Assembly (NCBI RefSeq): GCF_030867095.1
Contig: NC_081826.1
Span: 43,006,001 to 43,070,000, forward strand
Direction of reading: 5' to 3'
Origin: Alligator mississippiensis
Taxonomy: Eukaryota > Chordata > Crocodylia > Alligatoridae
Length of the DNA: 64,000 nucleotides
Of this stretch, positions 1-12,113 are shown piece after piece (the stretch's first letter is position 1; each line of letters begins with the position of its first letter). The notes under the pieces are model-generated. The model was not told the origin of the DNA. It was given only the letters and a program-made list of their open reading frames with translations, and did not search any database. Made by a program: the position numbers and the translations under genes.

Positions 1-3000
1 ACAAGGGTTTTTTCTTTGCTCCAGTGATTTATTCAAATAATTTTAACTTAAAATAAAATTCCCCAAGGTAAGTCACAAAGTTCAATCTTTATAAGGAAGG
101 GAGGAGTCAGTCCCAGATTCAGCTTTTATGAACCATAAAAAACAAGACCATGATCTCTTCAATTTGTAAGAGACATTCATTTGCAGAACAACCTAAAGCA
201 AACATGGAAATTATGCATCTCTTGCTCCCTGAGACCTGATCCAGTGACTGTTAGAACCAACAGAAAAACTCCTATTAATTTCAATTAACTCTGGATCATA
301 GATTTAGGACTGGGCCAATAAAGGACTAAAACAGGATGTAGGTGGACTTAAGGCACCTAAATCCAAAATCACAGTTGAAATCCCCTTGTACAACACATGC
401 CTAATCCTGAAGGTGCCAAAACTCACTAGGTTTCTGAATGTCTGCCTTTAGCAGAAGCTCCTGTCCAGAGCTGTCTCAGTCCAATTGGCTAGGCATGTAG
501 CTCTTGCCTAAGCTCCACTGGGATCCAGAAACTTGATAAAGCAGCACCTAAGCCTCCTGAAGGCTTTGGTCTGGTGTGCTTGCTCAGAACCCTACTAAGG
601 CTCTAATAGTAAAGCACTGAGTTCAGCCCAAACTACAACATCCGTGGCTACAGCTAAGGAGAGACTACCATTTATAGAAGACTAGTGATTAGTGCACTGG
701 CCCTTCTTACTACTTCATGGAACTACCTAATAAACACATCATGAACCTTTTTAGGGCTTGTCTATACTCGAAAACTACCTCACGCCAGAACACAACTTAC
801 TTGATCTGCATACATGACTCATTATAACACTTAGTATAGACAAAGTCTATCATTTTTGTGTTGGCTGGCTTTTGCTTGACCCTAGGTAACCCAACTGAAG
901 TCATGCTGAACATGACAAGTCGTATCTATAGTGAATATGTACATAGCCTTAATTTGCATGGTCTAAAAGAGTGCAATTCTCCATTGTGGAAAAGCCCTAA
1001 CAGACTTTTCATTTAATTTGTTTAAGGATATAGCTCATGTATCTTTAATCTACAGACAAGTGTTGTTGCCAATTACTTTCCTCCTTGTCCCCTCATCTTC
1101 ACACCACTGTTTTAAAATACAAAGTAATTAATTGGCTTTTGCCTACATTTCTTAAAGACTACTAATGTTGAAAGTACAGTGTAACATAAAATAAGTAAAT
1201 TTATACTTCCTGGGTAATTTGGCAAGATGGAAATAACCCTTTATATAGACACTTAAAATCAAAGCAAAAAACACATAACAAAAAAAGCAAAAAGTTGATC
1301 TCATAATTCTGGAAGGACTAATGCAGCCTGGAAGTGTGTCCTGAAATACCAAAGAGACAAAGTTTATGCAGACACATTTTCAAACCATAAATGCTATACA
1401 AAGTCTGTCAATCAAGTCACACATTGACCAGACTCCCCCAAGCCCACTCCCAGCTGTAAGAGAACACTTCTTAGTTCTTTGTCTGGAATAATATTTTCTT
1501 GGCTTTTCTTTTACACACAAGTTTTGTTTATGCCTATAAGGGAAATATCTGTACAAAAGCAGTATTGGTGAAACTTAAAGGTGACAAGATCAAGAGCCCA
1601 GAATCAGGAAATATCAAAAGTTGGGTTAGCCTCCACCAAGAGTAACTCCTTATGTTACACAAGCTCTATTATGGAATATGTTGCTACTGTTTATTAAAAA
1701 CAATGTACTTTGCCCGTTGCATGAGCTACCATGTCTAAAGCCTTGGTCTTGCAATGAGCTGCATGTGGAAGCACCTCTGTATCCATGTTACCCCATTTAC
1801 TTCAATATTCTTCACATGCGTGTTGCAGTATTCTCACATGAAGAATCCATTTCTTGAAGGATTTGAGTCTTTCTGTATTCTTCAACCCAACATTGCATTA
1901 ACACTTACTGCTTTTCCTTTTAATTTCTTCGTTTTCTAAAGGAAAACAAAAGTCTCTATAACAGACTTGACTGGATTACAGATTTTCTTGAATCTGTGCA
2001 CTTTACAAGTCAGCTAAGTGTATATTTAATCAGCTGCACTCCGAACAATCCATGCATATACTCCTGTTGCTCTCTCTTATTAAGTGCATTGCTTATGCTG
2101 TAATTGGACGTCTTCATTGGGTGCGCCCAATTCTGCTTTTTCAAATGTGACAGATTTGTCCTGTATTGCCTCACCTGCCTCCTCCTGCATACCTCAAAAA
2201 TTAAACAGTAGCTCCTCACATTAAGAATGTGTCTTATTTGAATTCCTTGCTGCAAAAGGGCTTGAGCCCAGTGCGTGCAATGAGTTCACTGCAGAATTGG
2301 GGTCACAATGTTTACATATGGCAGAATAATTTAAACCAGACTGCACCTTCAGTGTTATCACTAGTTCCTGCATTTTTCAAAGTCCAACACAGTGCACAGG
2401 AAGACTCTCTCTTCCTGAATCAGAAGTGATCGTAAAAGGACAGCATTCTCTACTTCCCCAAACTTCACTGTCACTCAGTGTAAAAGTAACAACAAAAACA
2501 CAAGGCTACATTCACATTGGTTCACACTGTTGTAACTCCATTGACTTTAGTGAAATTTAGTTTATACTAGTGTTCATAAGAGGCGAGCTGGAACAAAGGA
2601 TAACACAACTACTACTATGGTGCTTACTAACATCTTTGGCCCAGTTATTGAATCTTCAGCAAAAAGCTAAAGGTCAGTTTACTGACAAAGTATCATGCTT
2701 AGCATTGGAAATACATATTATAGAACCAATGCTGTGAAGGCCATATTTGATATTTTCAACACAGAGAATAAATACAGCTTTTCTCCCCCAAAATATAAAG
2801 TGTCTGCAGCTACTAGTCACAGACTTATGAAAATTAAAATTAAAAAAAGTTCAGGAAAGGTGTAATAAACAAACTACTTCTTACAAACAAGTATAAAGAA
2901 AAGGATGCATCAGGAAAGAAGGGTGGCACATGAGTACTAGGATGAGAGAGTGGTGTGGTTATGTCAATAGGCCCTAAACTCTCTTTTCATGCTAACACGT

Positions 3001-3889
3001 TTGGTTGGTTGGCTTTTTTTAACCCAAACTTTAACTTTGGCTAACTAGATTTTAAAAATACATAATATTGAAAAAGAGTCCATTCTTACAGAGGATTTTC
3101 TAAACGCAGTGTTATTTCTGCTCAACATTAATTCTAGACTTAAATTTTTTTCTTGAGACTTTCCTTTCACTTTTTAAAGTTTTGTAACAGTGCTCAATGA
3201 GGAACGCAGAGAACCTAAAAACTGTGCATGGCTGAGGTCTGCTTCAAGAGCCTTTACCCAGAGGTGTGCCTTCCTCACTCCTGCTCCCCGGGCCAAAGGA
3301 CTGATCACATACAGCAGTATCACTCAGTTAACCCCACCGGAGGAGATTAATCAGACTCCAAATTCCCCTGCTTTTACATGTGTGGGCCTTTTACCGAATG
3401 AGCCTCTCTACCCTGCTCTTGGCATAATTTCCTGACTGGCATTTCTACTCTGCTCAGTACTCCTCCTTGGAGCACTTGTTTCAAACCTGCTACCTCACTC
3501 CCATCCATCTTTTCGCTTTAGTTGTCCCCCAAATTCAGCCGATGTGTCCCTAGTGGACTCCCTAAGGGAGTCTTAGTTCTTCCTTGATGGCCCCATCAAA
3601 AGGCCTAACTGACACTTTACCAAGGGACAGGCTGTTTGAAGTACAGGGAAACCACTACCCATAAACAAACGTTGCCACCCACCGCAAAACTCACACCTCT
3701 CTCCAAACAGCTTGGGGCGTTTGTTAGGCCAAGCCATAAGGCAACCCCCCCAAAACAAAAAATATGGGGGAAATGCACAACAGCTTCTAGCCCATGTGCC
3801 TTGTCCCATTTGCAAAACCCCTCCCAGAGATTTCCAGCACAGACAAGGAACCTGTGGGGAGAAGTCTGGGCAGTTGGGCCTGTAGCTGG
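1..3889. other. Intergenic region left of TP53INP1
   Basis: No coding exon can be supported here. Open frames are short, lack homology that I recognise and have no paired splice sites. The stretch is AT-rich to about 3180. It holds one small MITE-like inverted repeat near 754-846. From about 3180 to 3890 the composition becomes GC-richer and looks like old repeat sequence that I cannot classify. In mammals the next gene on this side is NDUFAF6, but no part of it is visible. Confidence 0.6.
754..846. mobile_element. Short MITE-like element with terminal inverted repeats
   Basis: The left end reads GGGCTTGTCTATACT and the right end reads AGTATAGACAAAGTC, so the two ends are near-perfect inverted repeats about 90 bp apart. 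There is no coding capacity. The terminal motif (CTTGTCTANAC type) recurs in other short elements in this window, for example near 28985 and 43032, suggesting one non-autonomous DNA transposon group. PIF/Harbinger-like is my best guess; the superfamily is not proven. Confidence 0.5.
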
Positions 3890-4500
3890 TGATTTTTTTT
3901 TTATTTAAATTTTCCATATTCCAAGCCAAATTTGCCAAATCAAATTCCAAATCTGTGAGTCAGTCCAGAACCATAAGTGGCCCTTCTAGCAGCAAACATT
4001 CTCCACCTCCATCTCGGGCTTCAGATATTTCCAACGTCTTTTGGCAGGCATCCTACATGCAGGCCCAAGCCCAGGGGCTTGGGGTTCAGATGCCCCCACG
4101 TTTCACCTGCCTGCAGCCATATGGCTGCAGGAGCAAGCTAGGGAGGAGCCTCCCAGTTCCATAAAGTGGGCTTTAAGCCCCCAACACCTCGGCAGGTACT
4201 GAACCACGTCAGAAGAACAGTTATCCCCCGGGCTCTTAGGGAAAACTGCCTTCGTGGACCCAGATACATGGTGTTTCCCCTGCCAGGTAAGTGGGCATAA
4301 AGCCAAGACCTTCCCACTCCAGCAGCTAAGTGGGAGATTTACTATACATTACCTTGGCAGGCACTATGCCCGTCCATGCCAGGAGAACGGTCTTCCCTGG
4401 GTGCGACTAGGAAGACCACCTCCATGGTCAGTGTTTGCCTTGCTAGGTAAGCATAGGACTATGCTTGATCTGAGCTGACAAGAGGCTGAGAAACTGGTGA
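3890..4500. repeat. Unclassified interspersed repeat, copy A
   Basis: This segment aligns along its length with 4562-5740. Both start with a T-rich run followed by GCCAAAT..GCCAAA and TTCCAAATC, share ACCATAAGTGGCCCT, CAGCAAACAT and CATCCTAC.TGCAGGCCCAAGC, and end with CTTGATCTGAGC. I recognise no coding domain and see no clear terminal inverted repeats. Copy A is uninterrupted and carries an extra internal block (about 4285-4440) that copy B lacks. Confidence 0.6.
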
Positions 4501-4561
4501 TGCTACAGAGGATGTTTTGCAAATGGTAGGATCAGTAGGCAGGAGGTTCATTTTGGGGGGT

Positions 4562-5740
4562 TTGATTTTTTTTTAGTATATATCATTTGTGTCCGGGGCC
4601 AAATTAGCCAAAACTAATTCCAAATCCAAGAGTCTAGAACCATAAGTGGCCCTACTACCAGCAAACATCCTCCACCTGCACCTGGGGCTTCAGATGTTTC
4701 CAAAACCTTTCATAGATTTCATAGATATTAGGGCTGGAAGGGACCTCGGAAGATCATTGAGTCCAGCCCCTGCCCCAGGGGCAGGAAGTCAGCTGGGGTC
4801 ATAGGATCCCAGCAAGATAAGCATCCAAATTTCTCTTGAAGGTGTTCAAAGTAGGTGCTTGAACCACCTCCAATAGCAGGCTATTCCAGACCTTGGGGGC
4901 TTGGACAGTAAAAAAATTCTTCCTTATGTCCAGCCTGAAATGGTCTTGGAAGAGTTTATAACCGTTCAAACTTGTCATCCCTTGGGGCGCTCTGGTGAAC
5001 AAACGTTCCCCCAGATACTGGTGGTCACCCCTGATAAACTTATAGGTGGCCATCAGATCACCCCTGAGCCTGTGCTTTTCCAGGCTAAAGAGCCCCAGGG
5101 CTCTCAACCTGTCATCGCAAGGTCTGTTATCCTGACCTCTGATCATGCGCGTGGCTCTTTGGACTCTCTCAAGCTTCTCCACATCCTTTTTGAATTGTGG
5201 AGCCCCAAACTGGACGCAGTACTCCAGCTGCGGCCTCACCAAGGCCGAGTACAAGGGGAGAATGATGTACTGGGATTTGAGAAGCATCTATGGATGCAAG
5301 CCAGCATTTTGCCCGCTTTACTAGCCTCAGCATCACATTGAAGGCTCATGTTCATCTAGTGGTCAATCATGACCCCCAAGTCCCTTTCATCCGTAGTGCT
5401 AACCAGCATAGCACCGCCGAGCCTATAAGGATGCTGCAGGTTTTTCTTCCCAAAGGTGGACATCCTACGTGCAGGCCCAAGCTCGGGAGGCCTGGGGTTT
5501 GGATGCCCCTGAGTTTTGCTTGCCCTCAGCCATAAGGCCCCAGGAGCAAGCAAGGCTCCCATTTCCATGAACTGGGCTTAAAGCCTCTGCACCTCGGCGG
5601 GTGGGTCCTGAACCATGCGGGAAGACCAGTGCTCCTGCCATGCAGGTCAGGAAAACTCCATTCTCGTACACACATGTATGGTGTTTCCTCTGCCAGGTTA
5701 AGAAACCGCTACGCTTGATCTGAGCCGTCAGAGGCCGGTG
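4562..5740. repeat. Unclassified interspersed repeat, copy B, split by a CR1
   Basis: Same family and orientation as the copy at 3890-4500, lying directly after it. A CR1 fragment interrupts it: homology to copy A stops near 4705 and resumes near 5460 with CATCCTACGTGCAGG. Its right end abuts the GC-rich TP53INP1 promoter, so this repeat marks the upstream limit of the CpG island. Confidence 0.6.
4706..5459 (-). mobile_element. CR1 LINE 3' fragment (nested in a repeat)
   Basis: On the minus strand this encodes the C-terminal part of the CR1 ORF2 protein: frame 5287-4799 shows PLYSALVRPQLEYCVQFG and further on RLDIRKNFFTV..PKVWNSL, the conserved tail after the reverse transcriptase core. The 3' end on the plus strand begins TTTCATAGATTTCATAGATATTAGG, the characteristic CR1 terminus. 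The copy is 5'-truncated and has small indels. The best match in this window is 33935-34690, the same subfamily. Confidence 0.9.
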
Positions 5741-5849
5741 CCCCTAGCGCTGCCCGCAGGGAGTGGCAGCAGGTCCTCTTCCTCCTTCACCGCTCCCAGC
5801 TGCTCCCACGAGCCCATGGCTGGGGCTTGGGAGCCTCTCCTGCCAGCCG

Positions 5850-6065
5850 CGCTCCGCTCCGCTCCGCTCCTCCCTCCTTCCCTTCTCGGGCTCCGGTCCT
5901 CTTTCCCCCTGGCTCCTCTCCGCTTTCGTTGCCGGGCCGCCCCAGCCACGGCGGGGTCACGTGCGTTAGTGACAGCCAGTCGGGGCGCGGCGCGGCGCTG
6001 AGCGCGGCCCGCATTGGCTGCGGCGGGCGGGGGCGGGGCGGGGCGGATCAGCTGTTGGCCGGGCT
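5850..6065 (+). promoter_or_regulatory. TP53INP1: TP53INP1 CpG-island promoter
   Basis: This very GC- and CpG-rich block precedes the non-coding first exon. It contains a GTCACGTG E-box at 5956-5963 (USF/MITF/TFEB-type core), an inverted CCAAT box (ATTGG at 6013-6017, a likely NF-Y site) and overlapping GC boxes (GGGGCGGGGCGGGGCGG, about 6029-6045, Sp/KLF-type). No TATA box is seen, so start sites are probably dispersed. I did not find a confident p53 response element, though mammalian TP53INP1 is known to be p53-induced. The island continues past exon 1 to about 6740. Confidence 0.7.
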
Positions 6066-6201
6066 CGATCACAACAAAAGGCTCCGGCGGAGCCGAGCGC
6101 AGCGTAGCTCAGGTGGCGGCCGCGGCCCCGGGACACCTCGCTGCTTCCCGCACCTACCTCAGCGCCCGGCTGGCCCGGCCCCGCCCCGCCCGCCGGACGG
6201 T
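6060..6201 (+). other. TP53INP1: TP53INP1 exon 1 (5' UTR)
   Basis: Non-coding first exon inferred from position. It ends at a strong donor, ACG|GTGAGT, with GT at 6202-6203, just downstream of the NF-Y and GC boxes. The 5' end is approximate because no TATA or initiator element fixes it. The next exon in the message begins at 15159. Confidence 0.55.
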
Positions 6202-7329
6202 GAGTGGCGCCCGGCCCGGGGAAGCGGCGCGTCTGCGGGGAAGGGGCCGCCCCGGCCGGACACCGCCCCGCGCTTGTTTGTGCCCCGCGCTTCCTCTTCC
6301 CGGGCCCGCCGGCCCCCTTTGTCCGGGCCGGGCGGGTGTCGGGTTGCCGCGTCCTGTTTTCCCCGCTGCCCGCAGGGGGCTCCCCCGGCGCGGTGGGGAT
6401 CCGGGTCCCCTGCCCTGGCCCGGGCCCCGCACCTGCCGCGCACCTGGGGCCCGTGCGGGACCCGCTGCCCCGGGTCCCGGCCGCCGCCCGCTGCTGAGGG
6501 AGCCGGGGAAACGCAGCCGCCCACGCGGGATCTTCTGGCGCCCGCTGCCCGCCGCCTCCCCGGCCCAGCCCGGCCCGGCCCGGCCGAACAAAGCGCCGGC
6601 GGCGGGCGGGCGGGCGGGAGAGGTGGGGGGCGCGCTGCCCCCCGCAGGGGCTGGAGCCACCGACGCACCTGCCTGGGAGGTCCCGGAGCCCGGGCAGCTC
6701 CCCGCTGGAGGGTGGGGGCAGGAAGGGTGGCCGGTAACCCCGGCCTGAAAACATGTTGCAGATGAAGCTGGAGCAGTGGGGGTGGAGGTGGGCTCGCGGC
6801 AGGAAACCGAGGCGGTGTGGGGAGAAAACAAAGTGCTACTCCTTGCGCATGCAAAGCAAGATGGAGCATTATGTTTACAGACACTGGGTGAGATCTGGCA
6901 CGTGTGCTTTTGATGTTTGGGCCCCAATATGTTAATGCTCTTTCAGAGTTGGAGCTACAAGGGACTTGATGCAAACGTTATAATGGGGCACCCTTTGTGG
7001 TCAATACTTTTTGCGGAGGGGGGAGTGGAAAAAAACAAGTCTTTCCTTATTGGCGGTTGTCCAGGGTTTGTGGGGATTTTTCTTCTAGACAAATCAGTTG
7101 CAGATTAAATGCTGTGATGAGTGCTAATTATCAGTCTCATCTGTTAAAACAGAATGATCAGTTCAGTAGCCCTTTTCTGCACTGGTGCCAATTTTTTTTA
7201 ATTGTATTTTTCTTGACCCTGGGTGATTGGAAGGGGATGCAGTAGTATAGATGAAGGGTTTTTTCCCCCCAGTGCTTTGTACAACTGCTTTTGTTAGTGC
7301 TTCTGTCTCTACTGCAAATGCCACATTCT

Positions 7330-7520
7330 AGGATTGCGTAGGTCAGAGGTGTCAAAGATGCAGCCCATCAGCTGGTTCCAGCCTATGGAGCCTTATCCAG
7401 CCTGTGCCGGTCGGTGTTGGTCATGATTGACCTCCACTGCCTATGGCCTCATGTCCTGGATCTAGTGCGTGGGCTTATGTGGATCTGGCTTGGCCTGTAG
7501 CCCAGCCCCATGCCCCTTAC
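7330..7520. mobile_element. hAT-like repeat fragment
   Basis: It starts with AGAGGTGTCAAAGATGCAGCCCATCAGCTGG..CCAGCC, which resembles the left end of GC-rich amniote hAT elements (AGGGGTGTCAAAC..GGCCC). No matching right end or target duplication is visible, so it is a fragment at best. It sits in TP53INP1 intron 1. Confidence 0.35.
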
Positions 7521-8151
7521 TTTGATACCCTTTGCATGGGTGTTTTTCATGGCTACATCACTGTGGTTCAGTTATCTTATGATCTTCTAATATATTTTGA
7601 GTCCTTCCTTCCTTTCTTTCTTTTCAACTGAAGCTCATAGTAGAATTTCTTAGTACTAACCTTTACTATGTACCATTTGAATTTCATGCCACTTTCTATT
7701 TTTCATTCCTCTCTCTCGTTTTTTCCATATGACTCTCTAGTATCTGAAACCTACCTTTCTTGATTCTCATCATATCTAGCTTTTTGGAGCCTCCTGGTGG
7801 TAGCTGTGAGCTTCACCAAATTCTTGTGATTATCGTGAGACTAAAAAGCTGAGGAGCCAAAATCTAACAGAAAAGAATTGGGTAGACTGTATTTTGATGT
7901 CTTACTGTGAGTATCTCTTTCAGCACCACTGATTGCTGTTATAATTTTCATTCCATCTCTAAACACGCTTGGAATTGTACAACAAACCAACTAGCATCGA
8001 TTCCCAGAGTGCCCCCTTGTCTTACTTATGGAAAAATTGATATTGTGGTTATCTCATCTGCCAGTGGTTCTTGATTATTTCCCAGTCTCTGGCAACTTCA
8101 TCTAGTAGAAATGGAGCCAACTAGGGACACCAGTCCTATGCAATATTAAAA

Positions 8152-9641
8152 CAGGGGTGGGCAGAATATGGCCCATGGGCTGGATCTGGTTTACCAAGGG
8201 TCTTTTGCCTGTCCTGCAGCAGGTCCCTCAGCCCTGCCCAGCCCAGGCATGGGTGGGGGAAGCCCATGCCATAGCACCAGCAGCTAGTCCTGCTGCCTCC
8301 AGCTTCATGGCAGGGTTGGGGTGGTGCAGTAATCGGACTCGCTTCCTGGCAGCCCCTGCAGCAGCAGCTCTTTCCAGCTGTTGCTGCCAGTCTCCATCAC
8401 TGGACCCAGCCCTGCTGCCTGGGCACCCTTGCCCATTTGCCCCTCTCCCACTGATGGGCGTGCCAGATGGAGCAGGTAGATGGAGTCTCCATGGAGAGTG
8501 GGCAGGACAAGCTCACCTGAGCAGATGGGATGGCCTGTGGGTGGGTGAGTAGGTGGGGCCAGAGCTGGGATCAGGATTTTTGGGGCAGTGACCATGCAGG
8601 GTCAGGGCCTGGGACAGACCCATGATCCACTATGTGCATGTTCCTGCGATGGGCATGAGTTTTGTAGGGAGTGGATTGTGACCCTGTCCCTGCCCACCTG
8701 TCCTGTTTCCAGACTCTGCTTCCCACCTACCCATGGCCCTATCCCCTCCATCTGGTTGAGTGCACCCTGCACCTGTGGGTCCCAGGCTGGTCTCCAGAGA
8801 CATTCCAGGATCTCCGGGCAGTGACAACACAGAACCAGGGCCCAAGGCAGAGCCATGATCTGCTGCCTGCATGTCCCTGTGATTGGTGCCGATTCTGCAG
8901 GCAAGGGTGTGGGGGGGAGCAGATTGCAATTCTACCCCAGGCCCCATCCCTGCACTGTCACAGCCCCACGATCCCAATCTTGGTCTTAGCCCTGCATGCC
9001 CACCCATGAATGATGCGTGTCCCCTGTGGCTGGGGGGGGCACAGCAGCGGCAGGAACGCGGCAGCAGTAAGCTGTCAGCAGCAGGGGGGTGGCGAGTGCC
9101 GACCAGGGGTCAGTGACCACCCACAGACATCACTGAATGCCGGCAGGCACCCCTGTGTACCCCATACATGTTGCTAGTCTGCCCACCCATCCCATTTCTG
9201 AACTCTGCTTCTTACCTACCCATGGCCCCACCCCCTCTGCCTGGCTGAGTGTACCCTGTCCACATGGGTCCCAAGCCAGTTTCCATGGGGATCCTGGAAT
9301 CACCAGGTGGTGATGGAGCAAAGCTGCAATCCTCTCCCAACATGTTGCTGGAACTGGAACCCATCACAGGGCTGAGTCAGGAGCAGATTGTGGCTCTGCC
9401 CCAGGCGTCAGTGCTGGGCTGTTCTGTCCAGCAGTCCTGATTTCTTGGCCCCACGAGGCTCCCGGATGCCTCTGCCTGCCTGCAGGCCCATCCCATCTGC
9501 CCAGCTTAGCATGAGGCAGAGCCACTTCAGGAGCCTGGATGAACTGTTGCCAGGGGGGAGGGGGCCAGTGCTGAGCTGGCCCACTACAGCTTGTCAAAAC
9601 TCCTTAAGTGGCCTTCCAGTCCAAATAATTGGCCACCCCTG
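8152..9641. mobile_element. Large non-autonomous hAT element, copy 1
   Basis: The left end CAGGGGTGGGCAGAATATGG and right end AATTGGCCACCCCTG form inverted termini, flanked by 8-bp duplications TATTAAAA (8144-8151) and GATTAAAG (9642-9649) that agree at 6 of 8 positions. The same family as 12114-14570: both share the left end and the right-end block CTTAAGTGGCCTTCCAG. The interior is GC-rich, repetitive and without a transposase domain. Open frames inside are accidental. Lies in TP53INP1 intron 1. Confidence 0.75.
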
Positions 9642-9867
9642 GATTAAAGCAAACCAATTTCCAAGTGATGTAAGAAATGGGAGAAAACATTCCAATGACA
9701 AAAAAAAGTAGAAGATTGGGGGTTGTTTTTTTTTTATTTTTAACCTACCTGGTATGCACAGAAAGGCATCTTTGCAAAAACTGTAGTCTGCTGATTTAGA
9801 AAAATTTAAATATCATTTGGAGTGCCTAGAAATCCTAGTCATGGATCAGGACTCCATTATGATAAGT

Positions 9868-10145
9868 TAGTATTTCTCAGCCAGGGTGACATAATACTCC
9901 TGAGTTCCCAGGACACCCTTGAAAGGGTGCCATACAATGCTATCCCTCTTGAGTGTGAGAACATGATTAATAAAATTAAACCTAGAAAACCAAATAAAAA
10001 TTAGTAGCATTAGACTTTCTGACCTTTGAGTTTTCTGCAGCAGAAAAATCGCTCTATTTTTCTGTAGTCAAAAAATTAGTGAAATTTTTAAGAGCAAGCG
10101 TTTTCCATCCAGTGTCTTGAGTCTAATAGGCTTGAGGACCATTCT
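9868..10145. mobile_element. hAT MITE of the TTCTCARCC-terminus family, copy 1
   Basis: It begins TAGTATTTCTCAGCCAGGGTG and ends near GTCTTGAGTCTAATAGGC, with the internal marker TTCTGTAGTCAAAAA shared with copies at 28117, 52137 and (reverse) 63229. The ancestral terminus is CAGTGGTTCTCAACC as preserved at 63229. It has no coding capacity. The right boundary is approximate. Confidence 0.6.
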
Positions 10146-10407
10146 GCTAGGATCTGGAGAAGTACAAAATGACACTGTCTGCTCCAAGGACCTCACAATT
10201 GAAAGTAAGATGTGCAACTACTAATGGGTAGGCACAGATTGAGGGGAAAAGCATGAAGAAACCAATGAGACCATGTTGGGCAGTGGTTGTAGCACATAAG
10301 GATTTTTTTACCTTGTTTAAGGTATCAGGGAGGGCTTGAAAGCCTTAAGACATCTGCAGAGACAGAATTAGCTTTTATCTCAAACAAGAGGGGCAGCATG
10401 AGAGAGA

Positions 10408-11447
10408 GTTTCATAGTTTGTAGGGTCGGAAGGAACCTTGACAGATCATCAAGTCCGACCCCCTGCCGTGGCAGGAAAGAGCACTGGGGTAAAACAACCC
10501 CAGCAAGGTGTTCATCTAGCCTCCTCTTAAAGACCCCCAAGGTAGGAGCCAGCACCACTTCGCTTGGTAGCGCCTCCTGATATGTAGTCTAAATCTACCA
10601 TCTGCCAGCTTGTGACTGTTATTTCTAGTCACTCCTGGGAGTGCTTAGGGGGGGAACAGGGACTCCCCCAATGCCTGCTGGTCCCCCCTGACTAGTTTGT
10701 AACAGGCCACTAGATCCCCCTCAGCCTTCTCTTGTAGAGGCTGAACAGGTTCAGGTCCCTTAGCCTCTCCTCATAGGGCCTGCCCTGCTGCCCCCTGATC
10801 ATGCAGGTGGCCCTCCTCTGGACCCTCTCAATGCTGTCCACATCCCTCCTGAACTGGACACAGTACTCCAACTGTGGGCTGACCAGTGCTGCATAGAGGG
10901 GGAGGATCACCTCCTTGGACCTGCCTGAGATGCATCTGTGGAGGCATGACAAGGTGCGGTTGGCCTTCCTGACCACGTCCCCACACTGCCGGCCCATGTT
11001 CATTTTGGTGTCAATAGTGACTCCAAGATCCTTTTCTGCCTCTGCACTGACAAGAAGGGAGTTCCCCAGCCTGTAGGTATGCTGCTGGTTCTTCCTCCCC
11101 AGGTGCAGCACCTTGCACTTGTCAGTGTTGAAACCCATCCTGTTCTCATCTGCCCACCCCTGTAACCTGTCTAGGTCCAATTGCAGCCTATTCCTCTCTT
11201 CTAACATGCCCACTTCCCCCCCACATCTTCGTGTTGCCTGCGAATTTGAACAGGGTGCTCTTTACCCTCTCGTCCAAGTCGCTGATGAAGATGTTGAACA
11301 GTGCGGGTCAGAGGACAGCCCTGGGGGACCCCACTGCCCACATCCCTCCAGGGCGAAAATGACCCATCAACAACCACTCTGTGGGTGCGGCCCTCCAGCC
11401 AGTTAGTGACCCATTTGACTGCGTAGGTGTTGATGCCACAGTCTTCA
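10408..11447 (-). mobile_element. CR1 LINE 3' fragment
   Basis: The plus-strand sequence opens with the CR1 3' terminus TTCATAGTTTGTAGGGTCGG. On the minus strand, frame 11213-10710 encodes the post-catalytic part of ORF2 (LDRLQGWADENRMGFNTDKC, then LGRKNQQHTYRLGNSLLVSA), followed by RRLRG. The copy is 5'-truncated just upstream of the FADD reverse transcriptase motif region. Its subfamily matches 31977-33248 and 17534-17730 and differs from the 4706 and 33935 copies. Confidence 0.9.
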
Positions 11448-12113
11448 AATGAGAACCTTTATGCTAACGTGGGCATCACGGGCCAGTCTGTGGTACCTCA
11501 CACTTGGTTACTGAATAAAAAATGATAGGGTTGGTGGGGAGAGGGTCATCAAAGGCTTAAAACCTGCAATTTGTCACATGTTGCATGTTTCTTAAGCTAT
11601 CTGAAGAGAGAAATTCATACTCCTTGTATGTAATGACTAACTTGCTTAATCCATCATGGAAAACAAAGGAGTTCCGGGAAAAGAGGAAGTAATTATGCAA
11701 GTGTTATCCCATGTATAAATACACCCTGTGTGGCAATATAGGGTGTCTAGGCATCGTATTCAAATACAGTTGATGTCCTTGACTTGCAGCTCAAACATCT
11801 AAACATTACTGATGATAAAATGTAGTTTATTTTTTTTGTTTTCCAGTGTTGGCTTACTGTGTAGTGAGCACACCTGAAACCTCTGGTTGGTTGGGGTGAC
11901 TTATGGAATTTCAGTATCTTTCCAAACTAAAACTGAAAAAAAATAAATGCATATATTGTCCATTTTAACCACTCTATAATACCTATTCTAAGCTCAAATG
12001 AACTATTTTTAGTCTGAACTTCAAATTTTCAATAGGACACTTAATGTTGCTTTTTACAAAATACAAGGCAGCTATTTCTTTTTTTTCCCCTCTAATTGGT
12101 GGTGTATCCAGAG

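Noticed and set aside
3180-3890. Possible solo LTR or other repeat left of TP53INP1
   Set aside because: Composition suggests a repeat, but I see no paired TG..CA ends, target duplication, primer-binding or polyadenylation layout that would support a family call.
5827-6765. Long open frames on both strands over the TP53INP1 CpG island (up to 312 codons)
   Set aside because: Stop codons are rare in very GC-rich DNA. The predicted proteins are Pro/Arg/Gly/Ala-rich with no domain, several frames are open at once, and they cross the exon 1 donor.
8157-9711. Cluster of 60-130 codon frames in TP53INP1 intron 1
   Set aside because: All fall inside a GC-rich non-autonomous hAT element without a transposase domain or splice-compatible structure.
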